Origin: Thermoanaerobaculia bacterium
GTDB lineage: Bacteria; Acidobacteriota; Thermoanaerobaculia; UBA5066; DATFVB01
Direction: 5' to 3'
DNA length: 47,636 bases
Assembly: GCA_035717485.1 (NCBI GenBank)
Contig: DASTIQ010000068.1
Location: forward strand, 1 to 47,636
Positions 18,063 to 26,606 of this stretch are shown here, piece by piece. The position numbers and the translations under genes were made by a program. The notes beneath the pieces are model-generated. The model was not told where the DNA came from. It saw only the letters and a program-made list of their open reading frames with translations, and did no database searches. Numbering within the stretch: position 1 is the first letter of the stretch; each line of letters starts with the position of its first letter.

Positions 18063-18710
18063 ATGAGGAGCATCGCGATTTCGGACGGCGAAATGTTCCG
18101 GGAGAACGTCCAGCGCTGGTCGGAAAACGAATGGCCGAACGCGGCGGCGGTGGCTCACGTGACCGGGATCCTCGCCGGCCCGGATGGTCCGAACTCCCGT
18201 GGAATGTTCTGCGAGCGCTGCGGGTTCGGCTTGCGCCGGGAATTCGGACCCTATCCGGCCAACGAATCCCGGACGAGCCTCGCCAACGACTTCACCGACG
18301 AAGCGCACCGCCGGGACTGCCCCCACTGGAAGCCGTTCGTGGAGCACCCTCGCGCGTTCGCGAGATCGACTCCGATCGATCCCGTTCCCCCCGACGCGCC
18401 GTCGGAGACGCCGCACTCGTGCGGCCGCTGTTCCAAGCGCGTCAGCGCCCTGTTTCGTTGTCTCGGCATCCGCGTCTGCTTTCGTTGCCTCGGGGAAGTG
18501 CTCCAGCTGACGGGTGGCTATCGGGGCCTGAAAATGTTGATGACGGTCGAATCCGCGTCCGAAAAACGGGGCCGGCCGCTCCGGGAGCCGGACATGGGCC
18601 GGTGTCGTGCCTGCCGCTCGTACGCGCGCCTCATCCCGATCAAGTCTTCCCGCTACTGCCGACCCTGCGCGACGACGAGGATCCAGAAGCTCCTCGCGAC
18701 CAGCTCCTAG
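18063..18710 (+). CDS. multi-CxxC zinc-ribbon protein, unknown
   Basis: Protein of 215 residues not matched to any family. It has a rich set of possible metal ligands: C50-x2-C53 with C86-x-H88, then C120-x2-C123, C133 and C139-x2-C142, and finally C181-x2-C184 with C199-x2-C202. That suggests three zinc sites, the last being a compact C-terminal ribbon (CRAC ... CRPC). The linker between sites is Pro-rich. No signal peptide is present, so it is cytosolic; a nucleic-acid- or protein-binding role is guesswork. The ATG at 18063 has GAGAGGCAGC before it. A 210 nt region upstream separates it from the divergent double-ribbon gene and probably holds both promoters. Confidence 0.65.
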   Translation: MRSIAISDGEMFRENVQRWSENEWPNAAAVAHVTGILAGPDGPNSRGMFCERCGFGLRREFGPYPANESRTSLANDFTDEAHRRDCPHWKPFVEHPRAFARSTPIDPVPPDAPSETPHSCGRCSKRVSALFRCLGIRVCFRCLGEVLQLTGGYRGLKMLMTVESASEKRGRPLREPDMGRCRACRSYARLIPIKSSRYCRPCATTRIQKLLATSS

Positions 18711-18729
18711 GCCGTCGCCGCGCCGGCTT

Positions 18730-19104
18730 CTAGACGGCGGAGCGGTACTGCCGAACGGCCTCCAGCACCCTCGTGGGATTCACGGGCTTCGGAATCATCT
18801 CGTCGACGTCGAGCTCGACGGGATCGACGCGCATTCGCTGCATCGCCGACACGACGACGACCGGGATCGAAGCCAGGTTGGGATCGGCCTTTCGGGCTCG
18901 CAGGAAGCGTTCGCCGTCCATCACCGGCATCATCAGATCGAGGAGAATCAGAGAGGGGCGGAAGCCGGCCTCGAGGCGTTCCAGCGCGTCGCGCCCGTCC
19001 GTCGCGCCGACGGCACGCACTCCTTCGTTTTCGAGAAGCAGCAGGAGCGCCTCGCGGACGTCATCGTCATCCTCGACCACCAGAACGTCGAAGGGGGCCG
19101 TCAC
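18730..19104 (-). CDS. single-domain response regulator
   Basis: Stand-alone CheY-like receiver of 124 residues. The acidic pocket is VEDDDD near residue 10, the phosphoacceptor Asp lies in LILLDLMMPVMDG (about residue 56), the Ser/Thr switch is in VVVVSAM and the conserved Lys is in PKPVNP (about 106). There is no output domain, so it works by protein contact or phosphotransfer. No histidine kinase is encoded nearby. The GTG start has no ribosome site; TAAGAT lies 9 nt upstream. It is convergent with the multi-CxxC gene (20 nt between stops). Confidence 0.9.
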   Translation of the reverse strand: MTAPFDVLVVEDDDDVREALLLLLENEGVRAVGATDGRDALERLEAGFRPSLILLDLMMPVMDGERFLRARKADPNLASIPVVVVSAMQRMRVDPVELDVDEMIPKPVNPTRVLEAVRQYRSAV

Positions 19105-19140
19105 CGGCCGCGGATCTTAACAAGAAACGGGCAGGCCCCG

Positions 19141-19326
19141 TCAATTGAGGGTCAGGCGGAATTCTTCGCGGAGCCGGTCGATTTCGGAGCGGATCCCCTC
19201 GAGCCGCCGCGTGAGGACGTCGAGCTCCTCTTCGGGAAGCGATTCGGAACTTCGCGCCGACAGCTCGAAAAGCTCCCCCGCGAGCTTTCCGATCCGCTCG
19301 AGGATCGCCCGGTGCCGTTCGTCCAC
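19141..19326 (-). CDS. short coiled-coil hypothetical protein
   Basis: Protein of 61 residues. From the GTG at 19326 the sequence is a continuous amphipathic helix pattern (ILERIGKLAGELFELSA, then LDVLTRRLEGIRSEIDRLRE), with heptad-spaced Leu/Ile typical of a coiled coil. The start is chosen because GGGAGAGG lies 3 nt upstream; the longer open frame upstream runs antisense through fdhD and has shadow composition. It lies 36 nt upstream of the receiver-domain gene on the same strand, so the two may be co-transcribed. Function is unknown. Confidence 0.5.
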   Translation of the reverse strand: MDERHRAILERIGKLAGELFELSARSSESLPEEELDVLTRRLEGIRSEIDRLREEFRLTLN

Positions 19327-19397
19327 GACCACCTCTCCCGGGCGCCGCCCCGGCGTCCGCCCGGCAAGCTTAAACCACGGCGGATCGCTCCGGCTGG

Positions 19398-19403
19398 TAC
19401 GAT
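19398..19403 (+). promoter_or_regulatory. putative -10 box, leaderless fdhD
   Basis: TACGAT ends 7 nt before the ATG at 19411. No Shine-Dalgarno sequence precedes this start. Confidence 0.4.
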
Positions 19404-19410
19404 CCGCGCC

Positions 19411-20250
19411 ATGGATCCGGTCGGCCGGGAGCGCGTCCGCGTGTACGGCGAAGAGGGGGACTCCGAGCGCGAGGACGCCGTCGCCGTCGAGGAGCCGCTC
19501 CGGATCGCCGTCCGCTCCGCGTCGGTCGCCGCGCCGGTCTCCTTCGCGACGACGATGCGGACCCCGGGCGACGACGCCGAGCTCGCCGCCGGTCTCCTCT
19601 TCACGGAAGGCGTTCTCGAACGTCCCGACGACCTCCTTTCCTTCGCGCTCTCCGAAGCCGCGCCTTCGGGAAAGAAGGACAACTCCCTCGTCGCGACGCT
19701 CGCGGACCGGGCCTTCGAGCGGGCGCGGCACCTCCGCCGCGAAATCGTGATCGGGTCGGCCTGCGGGATCTGCGGCAGCGATTCGATCGACGAGGCGGTC
19801 GCGCGCGCTCCTCGCCGGGTCTCCGGCGGCGTCCGGATCGCCCGCGACGTCCTCTTTTCCATGCCCGACCGGCTCCGCGCGCGCCAGTCGATCTTCGCGC
19901 AGACCGGCGGGCTCCACGGCGCCGCGCTCTTCGACGCCGCCGGCTCGATTCTCGAGATCCGGGAGGACATCGGGCGGCACAACGCCACCGACAAGGTGAT
20001 CGGCGCGGCGTTCCGGCGCGGCGTCCCGCGGTTTTCGGAGACCGCCCTCCTCGTCTCCGGGCGCGCCGGCTTCGAGATCGTCCAGAAGGCGAACGCGGCG
20101 GGAATCCCGGTCGTCGCGTCGGTTTCCGCGCCCTCCAGCCTCGCGGTCGCCCTGGCGGACGCCGCCGGCATGACCCTCGTCGGCTTCCTGCGCGACCGGC
20201 GGTTCAACGTCTACGCGCATCCCGGGCGGATCGCGCCGCTCTCCTCCTGA
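19411..20250 (+). CDS. fdhD: formate dehydrogenase sulfurtransferase FdhD
   Basis: Maturation factor of 279 residues that passes sulfur to the bis-MGD cofactor of formate dehydrogenase; cytosolic. The signatures are clear: the catalytic Cys loop SACGICGS (about residues 119-126), TGGLHGAALFD and REDIGRHNATDKVIGAA, and the C-terminal SAPSSLAVALADAAGMTLVGF. Both Cys of CGxC are present. ATG 19411 is chosen because a -10-like TACGAT lies 7 nt upstream and family N-termini begin close to here; upstream in-frame codons are antisense to the coiled-coil gene. It is directly upstream of the formate dehydrogenase operon, consistent with its role. Confidence 0.95.
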   Translation: MDPVGRERVRVYGEEGDSEREDAVAVEEPLRIAVRSASVAAPVSFATTMRTPGDDAELAAGLLFTEGVLERPDDLLSFALSEAAPSGKKDNSLVATLADRAFERARHLRREIVIGSACGICGSDSIDEAVARAPRRVSGGVRIARDVLFSMPDRLRARQSIFAQTGGLHGAALFDAAGSILEIREDIGRHNATDKVIGAAFRRGVPRFSETALLVSGRAGFEIVQKANAAGIPVVASVSAPSSLAVALADAAGMTLVGFLRDRRFNVYAHPGRIAPLSS

Positions 20251-20281
20251 ACCGCCGCGGCGCGGGGCCCCCCTCCCGGCC

Positions 20282-20310
20282 TTGACAAAGCCGGCCTTTG
20301 GGACTCCAAT
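20282..20310 (+). promoter_or_regulatory. putative promoter of fdh operon
   Basis: A perfect TTGACA (20282-20287), a 17 nt spacer and TCCAAT (20305-20310) lie 38 nt before the ATG of fdnG, with AGGAGG at 20338-20343 as the ribosome site. The -35 box overlaps a small inverted repeat (CCGGC ... GCCGG), which could serve as an operator or as the end of the fdhD transcript. Confidence 0.55.
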
Positions 20311-20348
20311 ATTCTCACGCTCAAATGGCGCCGAACTAGGAGGGCCGC

Positions 20349-23300
20349 ATGGAACTCTCGCGCCGCGGATTCTTCAAAGCCACGACAATCGGCGGGACTC
20401 TCGCGCTCGGCTTCGACGTCTCGAAGGCGCAGGCGGAGATGCGGGAGCTCAGGATCTCGCGCACGACCGAGACCCGGAGCACCTGCCCGTACTGCGCCGT
20501 CTCCTGCGGCGTGATCGTCCACACGCTCGGGGACAAGTCGAAGAACGCGACTCCCGCGGTCGTGCACGTCGAGGGCGATCCCGACCACCCGATCAACCGG
20601 GGAACGCTCTGCCCGAAGGGGACGACGCTGCGCGACGACATCAACAGCCCGAACCGGCTGAAGAAACCGCAGGTTCGCCGGCCGGGATCGGACAAGTGGG
20701 AAGACATCTCCTGGGACGACGCGATCGCGAAGATCGCGCGCCACATCAAGGACACGCGGGACCGCTGCTTCGTCGCCAAGAACGCCAAGGGAGAGACCGT
20801 CAACCGAAATCCCGGCATGGCGCTGATCGGCGGCTGCACGGACACGACCGAATTCAACTACCTCTACTGGAAGGCGGCGTCCGCCTGGGGAGTCCCGTAC
20901 AGGGATACCCAGGCACGGGTTTGACACGGCCCCACGGTGGCCAGTTTGGCCGCCACGTTCGGCCGCGGGGCGATGACCAACGGATGGGTCGACATCAAGA
21001 ATGCCGACGTCGTTCTGTGCATGGGCGGCAATCCCGCCGAGAACCACCCCTGCGGCTTCAAATGGGCGATCGAAGCGAAGAAGACCCGTAACGCGAAGCT
21101 CATCTCGGTCGATCCGCGGTTCACCCGCACCTCCGCCGTCGCCGACCTCTATTCGCCGATCCGCTCCGGCACCGACATCGCCTATCTCCTCGGCATCATC
21201 CGGTACGCGATCGCCAACAACCGGTTCCACGAGGAATACGTCAAGATCCACACGAACGCCCCCTACATCATCGGCTCGAAGTTCGATTTCCAGGACGGTC
21301 TCTTCTCCGGGTTCGACGAGGGGAAGGGGGAATACGACAAGACGACCTGGGCGTACGAGGCCGACCCGAAGACGAAGACGTACTCGCTCGACCCGACGCT
21401 CCAGAACCCGCGCTGCGTGTTCCAGCTGCTGAAGAAGCACGTCGAGCGGTACACGCCGGAGACGATCGAGAAGATCTGCGGTACCCCGAAGGAGACGTTC
21501 CTCAAGGTCGCCGAGCTCGTCACGTCCACGGGCAACGCCGCCCGCGTCGGAACGATCATGTACGCGCTCGGATGGACGCAGCACTCGATCGGGGTTCAGA
21601 TGATCCGCACGGCGGCGATGCTCCAGCTGCTGCTCGGCAACGTCGGACGGCCCGGAGGCGGCGTCAACGCGCTGCGCGGCCACTCGAACATCCAGGGCGC
21701 GACCGATACCGCGGGCGTCTTCGACATCCTTCCCGGGTATCTCAAGACCCCTCCCGCCGCCTCGCAGACGCTCTCGACGTACCTCGAGGGCGCGACCCCG
21801 ACGGTCCTGGGGAAGCAGGCGTGGGCGACGATGAACTACTGGGTCAACTACCCGAAGTTCACGGTGTCGCTCCTGAAGGCGATCTACGGAAAGAACTCCA
21901 CGAAAGAGAACGACTGGGGATACAACTGGCTCCCGAAGATCGACGGCAACTACTCGTGGATGTACATCTTCGACGACATGTACCGCGGCAACTCGATGCG
22001 CGCGGGGGGGAAAGAACCCGGCCCCGAGGGGCTGATCACGTTCGGCATGAATCCCGTCGGCATCGGGCCGAACTCGCCCAAGATGATCGGCGCGCTCTCG
22101 AAGCTCAAGTGGCTCGTCGTCGTCGAGAACCACGACATCGAGACGGCCACCTTCTGGAAAGCCCCGAAGGAATACGGCGGCGCCGATCCTTCGAAGATCG
22201 CGACGGAGGTGTTCAACCTGCCGGCGTCGAACTTCATCGAGAAGGACGGCAGCTTCACGAACTCCGCGCGGTGGATGCAGTGGAAGTGGAAGGCCCTCGA
22301 TCCTCCGGGACTCATCAAGACCGACCAGGAGATCCTCGCGCGGATCTTCCTCGCCGTCCGCGACCTCTACAAGAAGGAGGGCGGCGCGCTCCCCGAACAG
22401 GTCGCCAACGTCGACTGGTCCTATTCCAATCCCGCCGCGCCCGATCTGTCCGAGGTCCTGAAGGAGTTGAACGGCAAGGCGCTCGCGGACATCCCGGACC
22501 CGAAGGACAAGACCAAGCCGCTCAAGACCGCCGGGCAGCAGATCGACGGCTTCGCGCAGCTCCAGGACGACGGCTCGACGATGTGCGGCAACTGGCTCAT
22601 GTCGGGCGTCTTCACCGAAGCCGGCAACATGGCGCAGCGGCGGAGTCCCGTCGACGACCCGAGCGGCCTCGGCATGTACCACAACTGGGGTTTCTCCTGG
22701 CCCGCGAACCGCCGTGTCATGTACAACCGCGCATCCGCCGACGCCGAGGGGAAGCCCTGGGACCCGACGCGCGTCGGCATCCAGTGGAACGGCCAGAAGT
22801 GGGTGGGCGACGTCCCCGACATGAAGCCCGACGCCCCGCCCGGGACGTACGGCGCCTTCATCATGCTGCCCGAGGGGGTCGGGCGCCTCTACGCGCCGGT
22901 CCTCTCCGACGGGCCCTTCCCGGAGCACTACGAGGCGGTCGAGGCCCCCGTCGAAAACATGCTCCATCCCAAGGTGACGTCCAATCCGGCCTCGAAGAAA
23001 TTCAAATCGGACAAGGACGTCTACGGGTCGCCGAAGGATTTCCCGATCGTGTGCATGACCTACCGGTTGACCGAGATGTACCACTACTGGACCAAGCACA
23101 TCGAGCGATTGAACCAGCTCCAGCCCGGGTTCTTCATCGAGATCCCCGAGGAGCTCGCGAAGGAGAAGGGAATCGCCAACGGCGGCCGCGCCCGGGTGAC
23201 CTCCGCGCGCGGCTCGATCGAGGGGGTCGCGATGGTGACGAAGCGCCTTCGCCCCATGCACGTCGACGGGAAGCCGCTGTGGCAGATCGGATTCCCGCTG

Positions 23301-23429
23301 CACTGGGGCTACGAAGCGACCGCGGACCACACGGGCCCGCTCGCGAATTTCCTGACGCCGACCGCGATGGACCCGAACACGTGGACGCCGGAATACAAGA
23401 CGTTCCTCGTCAAGCTCGAGAAAGCGTGA
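20349..23429 (+). CDS. fdnG: selenocysteine formate dehydrogenase alpha subunit
   Basis: Catalytic subunit of a periplasmic formate dehydrogenase-N type enzyme (formate to CO2). Length is 1026 residues when the in-frame TGA at 20922-20924 is read as selenocysteine 192; reading stops at 191 residues otherwise. A Tat signal (SRRGFFK, residues 4-10), a 4Fe-4S site (C46, C49, C53, C88) and the active-site motif RV-Sec-HGPTV followed by FGRGAMTN match FdnG/FdoG closely (E. coli enzyme about 1015 residues). Both flanks of the TGA align with the family and a SECIS hairpin follows, so this is not a frameshift or pseudogene. The enzyme binds Mo or W with two MGD. AGGAGG lies 5 nt before the ATG. Its partners FdnH and FdnI follow directly. 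Confidence 0.95.
20922..20965 (+). promoter_or_regulatory. bacterial SECIS element
   Basis: The UGA (20922-20924) is followed after exactly 11 nt by a 7-bp stem (20936-20942 with 20948-20954, one G-U pair) closed by the loop AGUUU, which carries the GU that SelB requires. A lower stem CGGCC/GGCCG (20927-20931 with 20961-20965) extends it. The 11 nt spacing and GU apical loop match the known E. coli fdhF/fdnG requirement. The hairpin lies inside the coding sequence and directs Sec-tRNA insertion. Confidence 0.88.
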
Positions 23430-23436
23430 GGCGGCC

Positions 23437-24312
23437 ATGAGTCTCGAAATTCGCCGCTCCTCCGCCTCCGTCTGGGGAAGCTCCTCCGGCATGCGGACGC
23501 TCCCCGCCGTCTCGAAGTACATCGACACGACCACCTGCATCGGCTGCAAGGCGTGCGAGGTCGCCTGCCAGGAGTGGAACGACCTCCCCGTCGTCGAGAC
23601 GAAGCAGGTCGGGACGTACCAGACGCTGCCGACGCTCCAGGCCGGCTACTGGAACCTGATCCGCTTCAACGAGCGCGACGTCGACGGCGGGATCGCCTGG
23701 CTGATGCGCAAGGACCAGTGCATGCACTGCGAGGAGCCCGGGTGCCTCGCGGCGTGTCCCGCGCCGGGCGCGATCGTCCAGTACGCCAACGGGATCGTCG
23801 ACGTCAACGCCGACCGGTGCATCGGGTGCGGCTACTGCGAAACGGGATGCCCGTTCGACGTGCCGCGCTTCCACAAGACGACGGGGAAGATGGCCAAGTG
23901 CACGCTCTGCGTCGACCGGGTCGAAGTCGGCCTCGAGCCCGCGTGCATCAAGGCCTGCCCGACCGGATGCCTCCATTTCGGAACGAAGGAAGACATGGTC
24001 GCGCTCGGGATGGGACGGGTCGCGCAGCTGAAGGCGAACGGCTTCGCGCAGGCGGCGCTCTACGACCCGAAGGGCGTCGGCGGCACGGGAGTCGTGACCG
24101 TGCTCGCGCACGGCGACCATCCGGAGTGGTACGACCTTCCCGCGGATCCGCACGTTCCGATCCTCGTCCGACTCTGGAAATCGGTGCTCCGTCCGCTCGG
24201 CGCGGCCGCGATCTTCGGCGCCGTGATCGGCGCTTTCGCCCACTTCACGAAGTACGGGCGGAAAGAAGCGGAAGGAACCGACGACGACGACACGAACCTG
24301 CCGACCGTATGA
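23437..24312 (+). CDS. fdnH: formate dehydrogenase iron-sulfur subunit FdnH
   Basis: Electron-transfer beta subunit of 291 residues. Four ferredoxin-type cluster motifs are visible: CIGCKACEVAC, CMHCEEPGCLAACP, CIGCGYCETGCP, and CTLC with a distal CIKACP. A single C-terminal membrane helix (about residues 245-265, LGAAAIFGAVIGAFAHF) anchors it as in E. coli FdnH, and an acidic tail follows. It carries electrons from the catalytic subunit to the cytochrome b subunit on the periplasmic side. It starts 7 nt after the fdnG stop, so they are co-translated. The N-terminal residues include MRTLPAVSKYIDTTTC with no separate signal peptide, consistent with export in complex with the Tat-targeted alpha subunit. 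Confidence 0.95.
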   Translation: MSLEIRRSSASVWGSSSGMRTLPAVSKYIDTTTCIGCKACEVACQEWNDLPVVETKQVGTYQTLPTLQAGYWNLIRFNERDVDGGIAWLMRKDQCMHCEEPGCLAACPAPGAIVQYANGIVDVNADRCIGCGYCETGCPFDVPRFHKTTGKMAKCTLCVDRVEVGLEPACIKACPTGCLHFGTKEDMVALGMGRVAQLKANGFAQAALYDPKGVGGTGVVTVLAHGDHPEWYDLPADPHVPILVRLWKSVLRPLGAAAIFGAVIGAFAHFTKYGRKEAEGTDDDDTNLPTV

Positions 24313-24336
24313 CGCGGCGGGAAGAGGGGTGAGCCT

Positions 24337-25038
24337 ATGACTACCGCCAAGCATCCCCGACCGGTCGACCGGGCGGTCATCGCCGCCCAGTCCCGCGAAG
24401 ACGTCGTCGTCGGCAACGAGATCGTCCGGCACGACCGGGCTTCGCGCCTGATCCACTGGACCGTGTCCCTCACGTTCTTTCTCTGTCTCTTCACCGGCAT
24501 GCCGATCTGGACGCCGGTCTTCGGCTGGATGGCGTCGCTCTTCGGCGGGCTGACGGTCTGCCGCGTCATCCACCCCTGGACCGGGGCGGCGTTCTTCCTC
24601 TCGACGATCGTGATGTTCTTCTACTGGCTCGACGACATGCACCTCGAACCGGGAGAGCGCAAGGCCTGGGTGAGCGGCGGCCGCGCGATGCGGTACATGC
24701 GATACGAGACCGACGACACGAACGTCGGCAAGTACAACGGCGGCCAGAAGCTCCAGTTCTGGCTCGTCTGTCTCGCCGCTCTGGGGCTCCTTCTCTCGGG
24801 GCTGATGATGTGGTTTCCGCGCGCGTTTCCGAGGCTCCTCATGGAGCTCGCCTACGTGATCCACGACGTGACGTTCGTCCTCTTTGCGATGCTGATCGTC
24901 TTCCACATCTACCTGGGGACCGCGGCGGAGCCGGGAACGTTCGGCTCGATGACGCGGGGAACCGTCACCAAAGCGTGGGCGCGCCTCCACCACGGCCGCT
25001 GGTACCGCGACGTGACCGGTGAAGAGCGCCATCGCTGA
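24337..25038 (+). CDS. fdnI: formate dehydrogenase cytochrome b subunit FdnI
   Basis: Membrane subunit of 233 residues that passes electrons to the quinone pool. Four hydrophobic helices are evident (LIHWTVSLTFFLCLFTG, HPWTGAAFFLSTIVMFFYWL, LQFWLVCLAALGLLLSGLMM and LAYVIHDVTFVLFAMLIVFH). His residues in helices 1, 2 and 4 (in LIHW, IHPW, VIHD and VFHIY) fit the two-haem-b pattern. The N-terminus is extended by about 35 hydrophilic residues compared with E. coli FdnI. A GAGGGGTGA site precedes the ATG, and its last 20 nt overlap the start of fdhE, so the four genes form one operon. Confidence 0.94.
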   Translation: MTTAKHPRPVDRAVIAAQSREDVVVGNEIVRHDRASRLIHWTVSLTFFLCLFTGMPIWTPVFGWMASLFGGLTVCRVIHPWTGAAFFLSTIVMFFYWLDDMHLEPGERKAWVSGGRAMRYMRYETDDTNVGKYNGGQKLQFWLVCLAALGLLLSGLMMWFPRAFPRLLMELAYVIHDVTFVLFAMLIVFHIYLGTAAEPGTFGSMTRGTVTKAWARLHHGRWYRDVTGEERHR

Positions 25039-25831
25039 GTCGAAAGCCGTCCGGGAACTGAACCGCCGCGCCGCCCGAGCCGAATCGCTCGCGCCGGGCG
25101 CGCCCTCCGCCGCCGAGCCCCTTCGCTTCGCGGCGGGGCTCTACCGGGCGCAGGCGCGCGCCGCGGAGTCCCTCGAAACCGCCCACGCCCGCCGGCCTCT
25201 GACCGGCCGCCTCGCCGACGACGCGGACGCCGTCCTGCTTCCCGCGGCCGCGATCGTGCGGTACGCCGCGAAATCGGGCCCCGACGCGCTGTCGGAGGAA
25301 GCCGGGCGGCGCGAAAACGACGATCCGTCGACGGCGCGATCCCGCCTTCTCGCCTTCTGGGAGGGAGGACGGCCGTCGTCGGAGGACTATCTCTCGCGGG
25401 CGATCCTCCGGCCGTACGTCGAGCTGCTGAGGGATCTCGGCATCGCGCCGGACCGCCTTCACCGCCGGGGAAAGTGTCCGTTCTGCGGGGGAGAGCCGGG
25501 AATCGCCGCCCGGCGCGAAGGCTCGCTGACGGAAGGCGCGCGCCGGATGCTCGGATGCGCACTCTGCGGCACGGAATGGCTGTTCGAAAGGATCCTCTGC
25601 CCTTCCTGCTTCGAAGAAGACCCGCGGAAGCTGCCCTCGTTCCGCGACGCGGGACATCCGGCGGTCCGCATCGAGGCGTGCGAAACGTGCCATCGGTACG
25701 TCAAGTCGCTCGACCTCTCCGAGGACGCCCGCCCGATCCCCGAAGTCGACGACCTCGTCTCGATCGCGATGGATCTCTGGGCCGCGGAGCAGGGCTTCAC
25801 GAGGATCGAGCCCGGGCTCGCCGGGCTGTGA
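25019..25831 (+). CDS. fdhE: formate dehydrogenase accessory protein FdhE
   Basis: Cytosolic accessory factor of 270 residues needed for active FDH-N/O in enterobacteria. The first half is helical and Ala/Arg-rich; the second half holds the paired rubredoxin-like metal sites typical of FdhE: CPFCGG, CALCGTEW, CPSC and CETCHRYVK. The helix near the end (VDDLVSIAMDLWAAEQGF) is also characteristic. The GTG start at 25019 lies inside fdnI (20 nt overlap), giving translational coupling; no better start exists downstream close to the family N-terminus. Together with FdhD it provides the maturation set for the selenoenzyme. Confidence 0.92.
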   Translation: MKSAIAESKAVRELNRRAARAESLAPGAPSAAEPLRFAAGLYRAQARAAESLETAHARRPLTGRLADDADAVLLPAAAIVRYAAKSGPDALSEEAGRRENDDPSTARSRLLAFWEGGRPSSEDYLSRAILRPYVELLRDLGIAPDRLHRRGKCPFCGGEPGIAARREGSLTEGARRMLGCALCGTEWLFERILCPSCFEEDPRKLPSFRDAGHPAVRIEACETCHRYVKSLDLSEDARPIPEVDDLVSIAMDLWAAEQGFTRIEPGLAGL

Positions 25832-25868
25832 TCGGCGGCCCGGCCCGCCGCCCCTCGTAACGGCGCCG

Positions 25869-26309
25869 ATGGAACGGACGCGCGACGGGCTCCTCTCGGT
25901 CCAGCGGTCGCTCCGCAGCCGCTTCGACGATTTCCGCCGGGCGCTCGACCGGCGCGACGAGCCGGCCTACCGGTTCGGTCTCCACGATTTCCACCGGTGT
26001 TTCTGCCGCTGGTCCGACGCGGCCGAGAAGGCGCTCCTTCCCGCCCTGCGGCGTTCGGATCGGGGCGGCCCGGCTCCCGCGCGCGAGCTCCGGCCCGAGT
26101 GGGTGCAGCTCCGCGAGCTGACGCGGTTCCTGACGACGCAGCTCGACGGCCACGCGCCGCTCTCGGACGTCCTCGGCCTCGCCGACAACCTCGAGCGGAG
26201 GCTCTCCGCGCACGAATCGGGAATGGAGCGCGACTATCTTCCGGCGGCGGCGCCCGAATTGACCGAATCCGAATGGAAAGTGCTCGCCGAAGCGGCGCCC
26301 GAGCTCTGA
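25869..26309 (+). CDS. possible hemerythrin-like (HHE) protein
   Basis: Helical protein of 146 residues. The arrangement H-DFH (residues 39-42), E-KALLPAL (about 54-61), LTRFL in the middle and SAHESGMERDYLPA near residue 115-128 resembles the hemerythrin HHE pattern, where His and Glu residues on four helices bind a di-iron site. Not every expected ligand can be assigned by eye, so the family call is tentative. It starts 37 nt after fdhE on the same strand and may belong to the formate operon, where an oxygen- or iron-related role would fit an O2-sensitive enzyme. It is convergent with the moaA side. Confidence 0.6.
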   Translation: MERTRDGLLSVQRSLRSRFDDFRRALDRRDEPAYRFGLHDFHRCFCRWSDAAEKALLPALRRSDRGGPAPARELRPEWVQLRELTRFLTTQLDGHAPLSDVLGLADNLERRLSAHESGMERDYLPAAAPELTESEWKVLAEAAPEL

Positions 26310-26317
26310 GGGGGGAT

Positions 26318-26500
26318 TCAGCCGAGCTGCTGGGTCTCGAAAGAGTCGGGTTCAGGGTCCGAGCGCAGCGTCGCGTAGGCCGCGGCCAGGCGATCCTGCG
26401 TCCAGCCGAGAAAGATCCCGTCTCCGCGATAGAGGGGAACGCCCGCCACCGATTCGAGAACGAGGATCGAGCCGCTCCCCTCTTCGCTTTCGATCGCCAT
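26318..26500 (-). CDS. small hypothetical protein after moaA
   Basis: From ATG 26500 the product has 60 residues (core motif VAGVPLYRGDGIFLGWTQDR), with no recognised family, no signal and no Cys. The same frame is open further upstream and protein-like in composition back to the moaA stop; a CTG at 26605, only 1 nt past that stop and preceded by the purine-rich GAGAGGGGG, would give 95 residues. The longer form is attractive because the extra region reads like a normal protein, but CTG starts are rare. It is co-directional with moaA and likely co-transcribed. Confidence 0.5.
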   Translation of the reverse strand: MAIESEEGSGSILVLESVAGVPLYRGDGIFLGWTQDRLAAAYATLRSDPEPDSFETQQLG

Positions 26501-26606
26501 TCGCCACGCCGACAGCGTCGACGAGCTTTCGCGCGTTCGGATCGCCGACCGCTCGAGCGAGACGGCTCGGGGCTGCGTCAGGCCGGGGACGAGCGGTTCG
26601 GGCAGC

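Noticed and set aside
20922-20924. In-frame stop splitting the formate dehydrogenase gene
   Set aside because: Sequence on both sides aligns with FdnG in the same frame, the codon is at the known Sec position and a SECIS hairpin follows, so it is recoding, not a mutation.
20211-23549. Minus-strand open frame of about 1100 codons opposite fdnG
   Set aside because: Antisense shadow of the formate dehydrogenase gene; no start signal, no recognisable domain.
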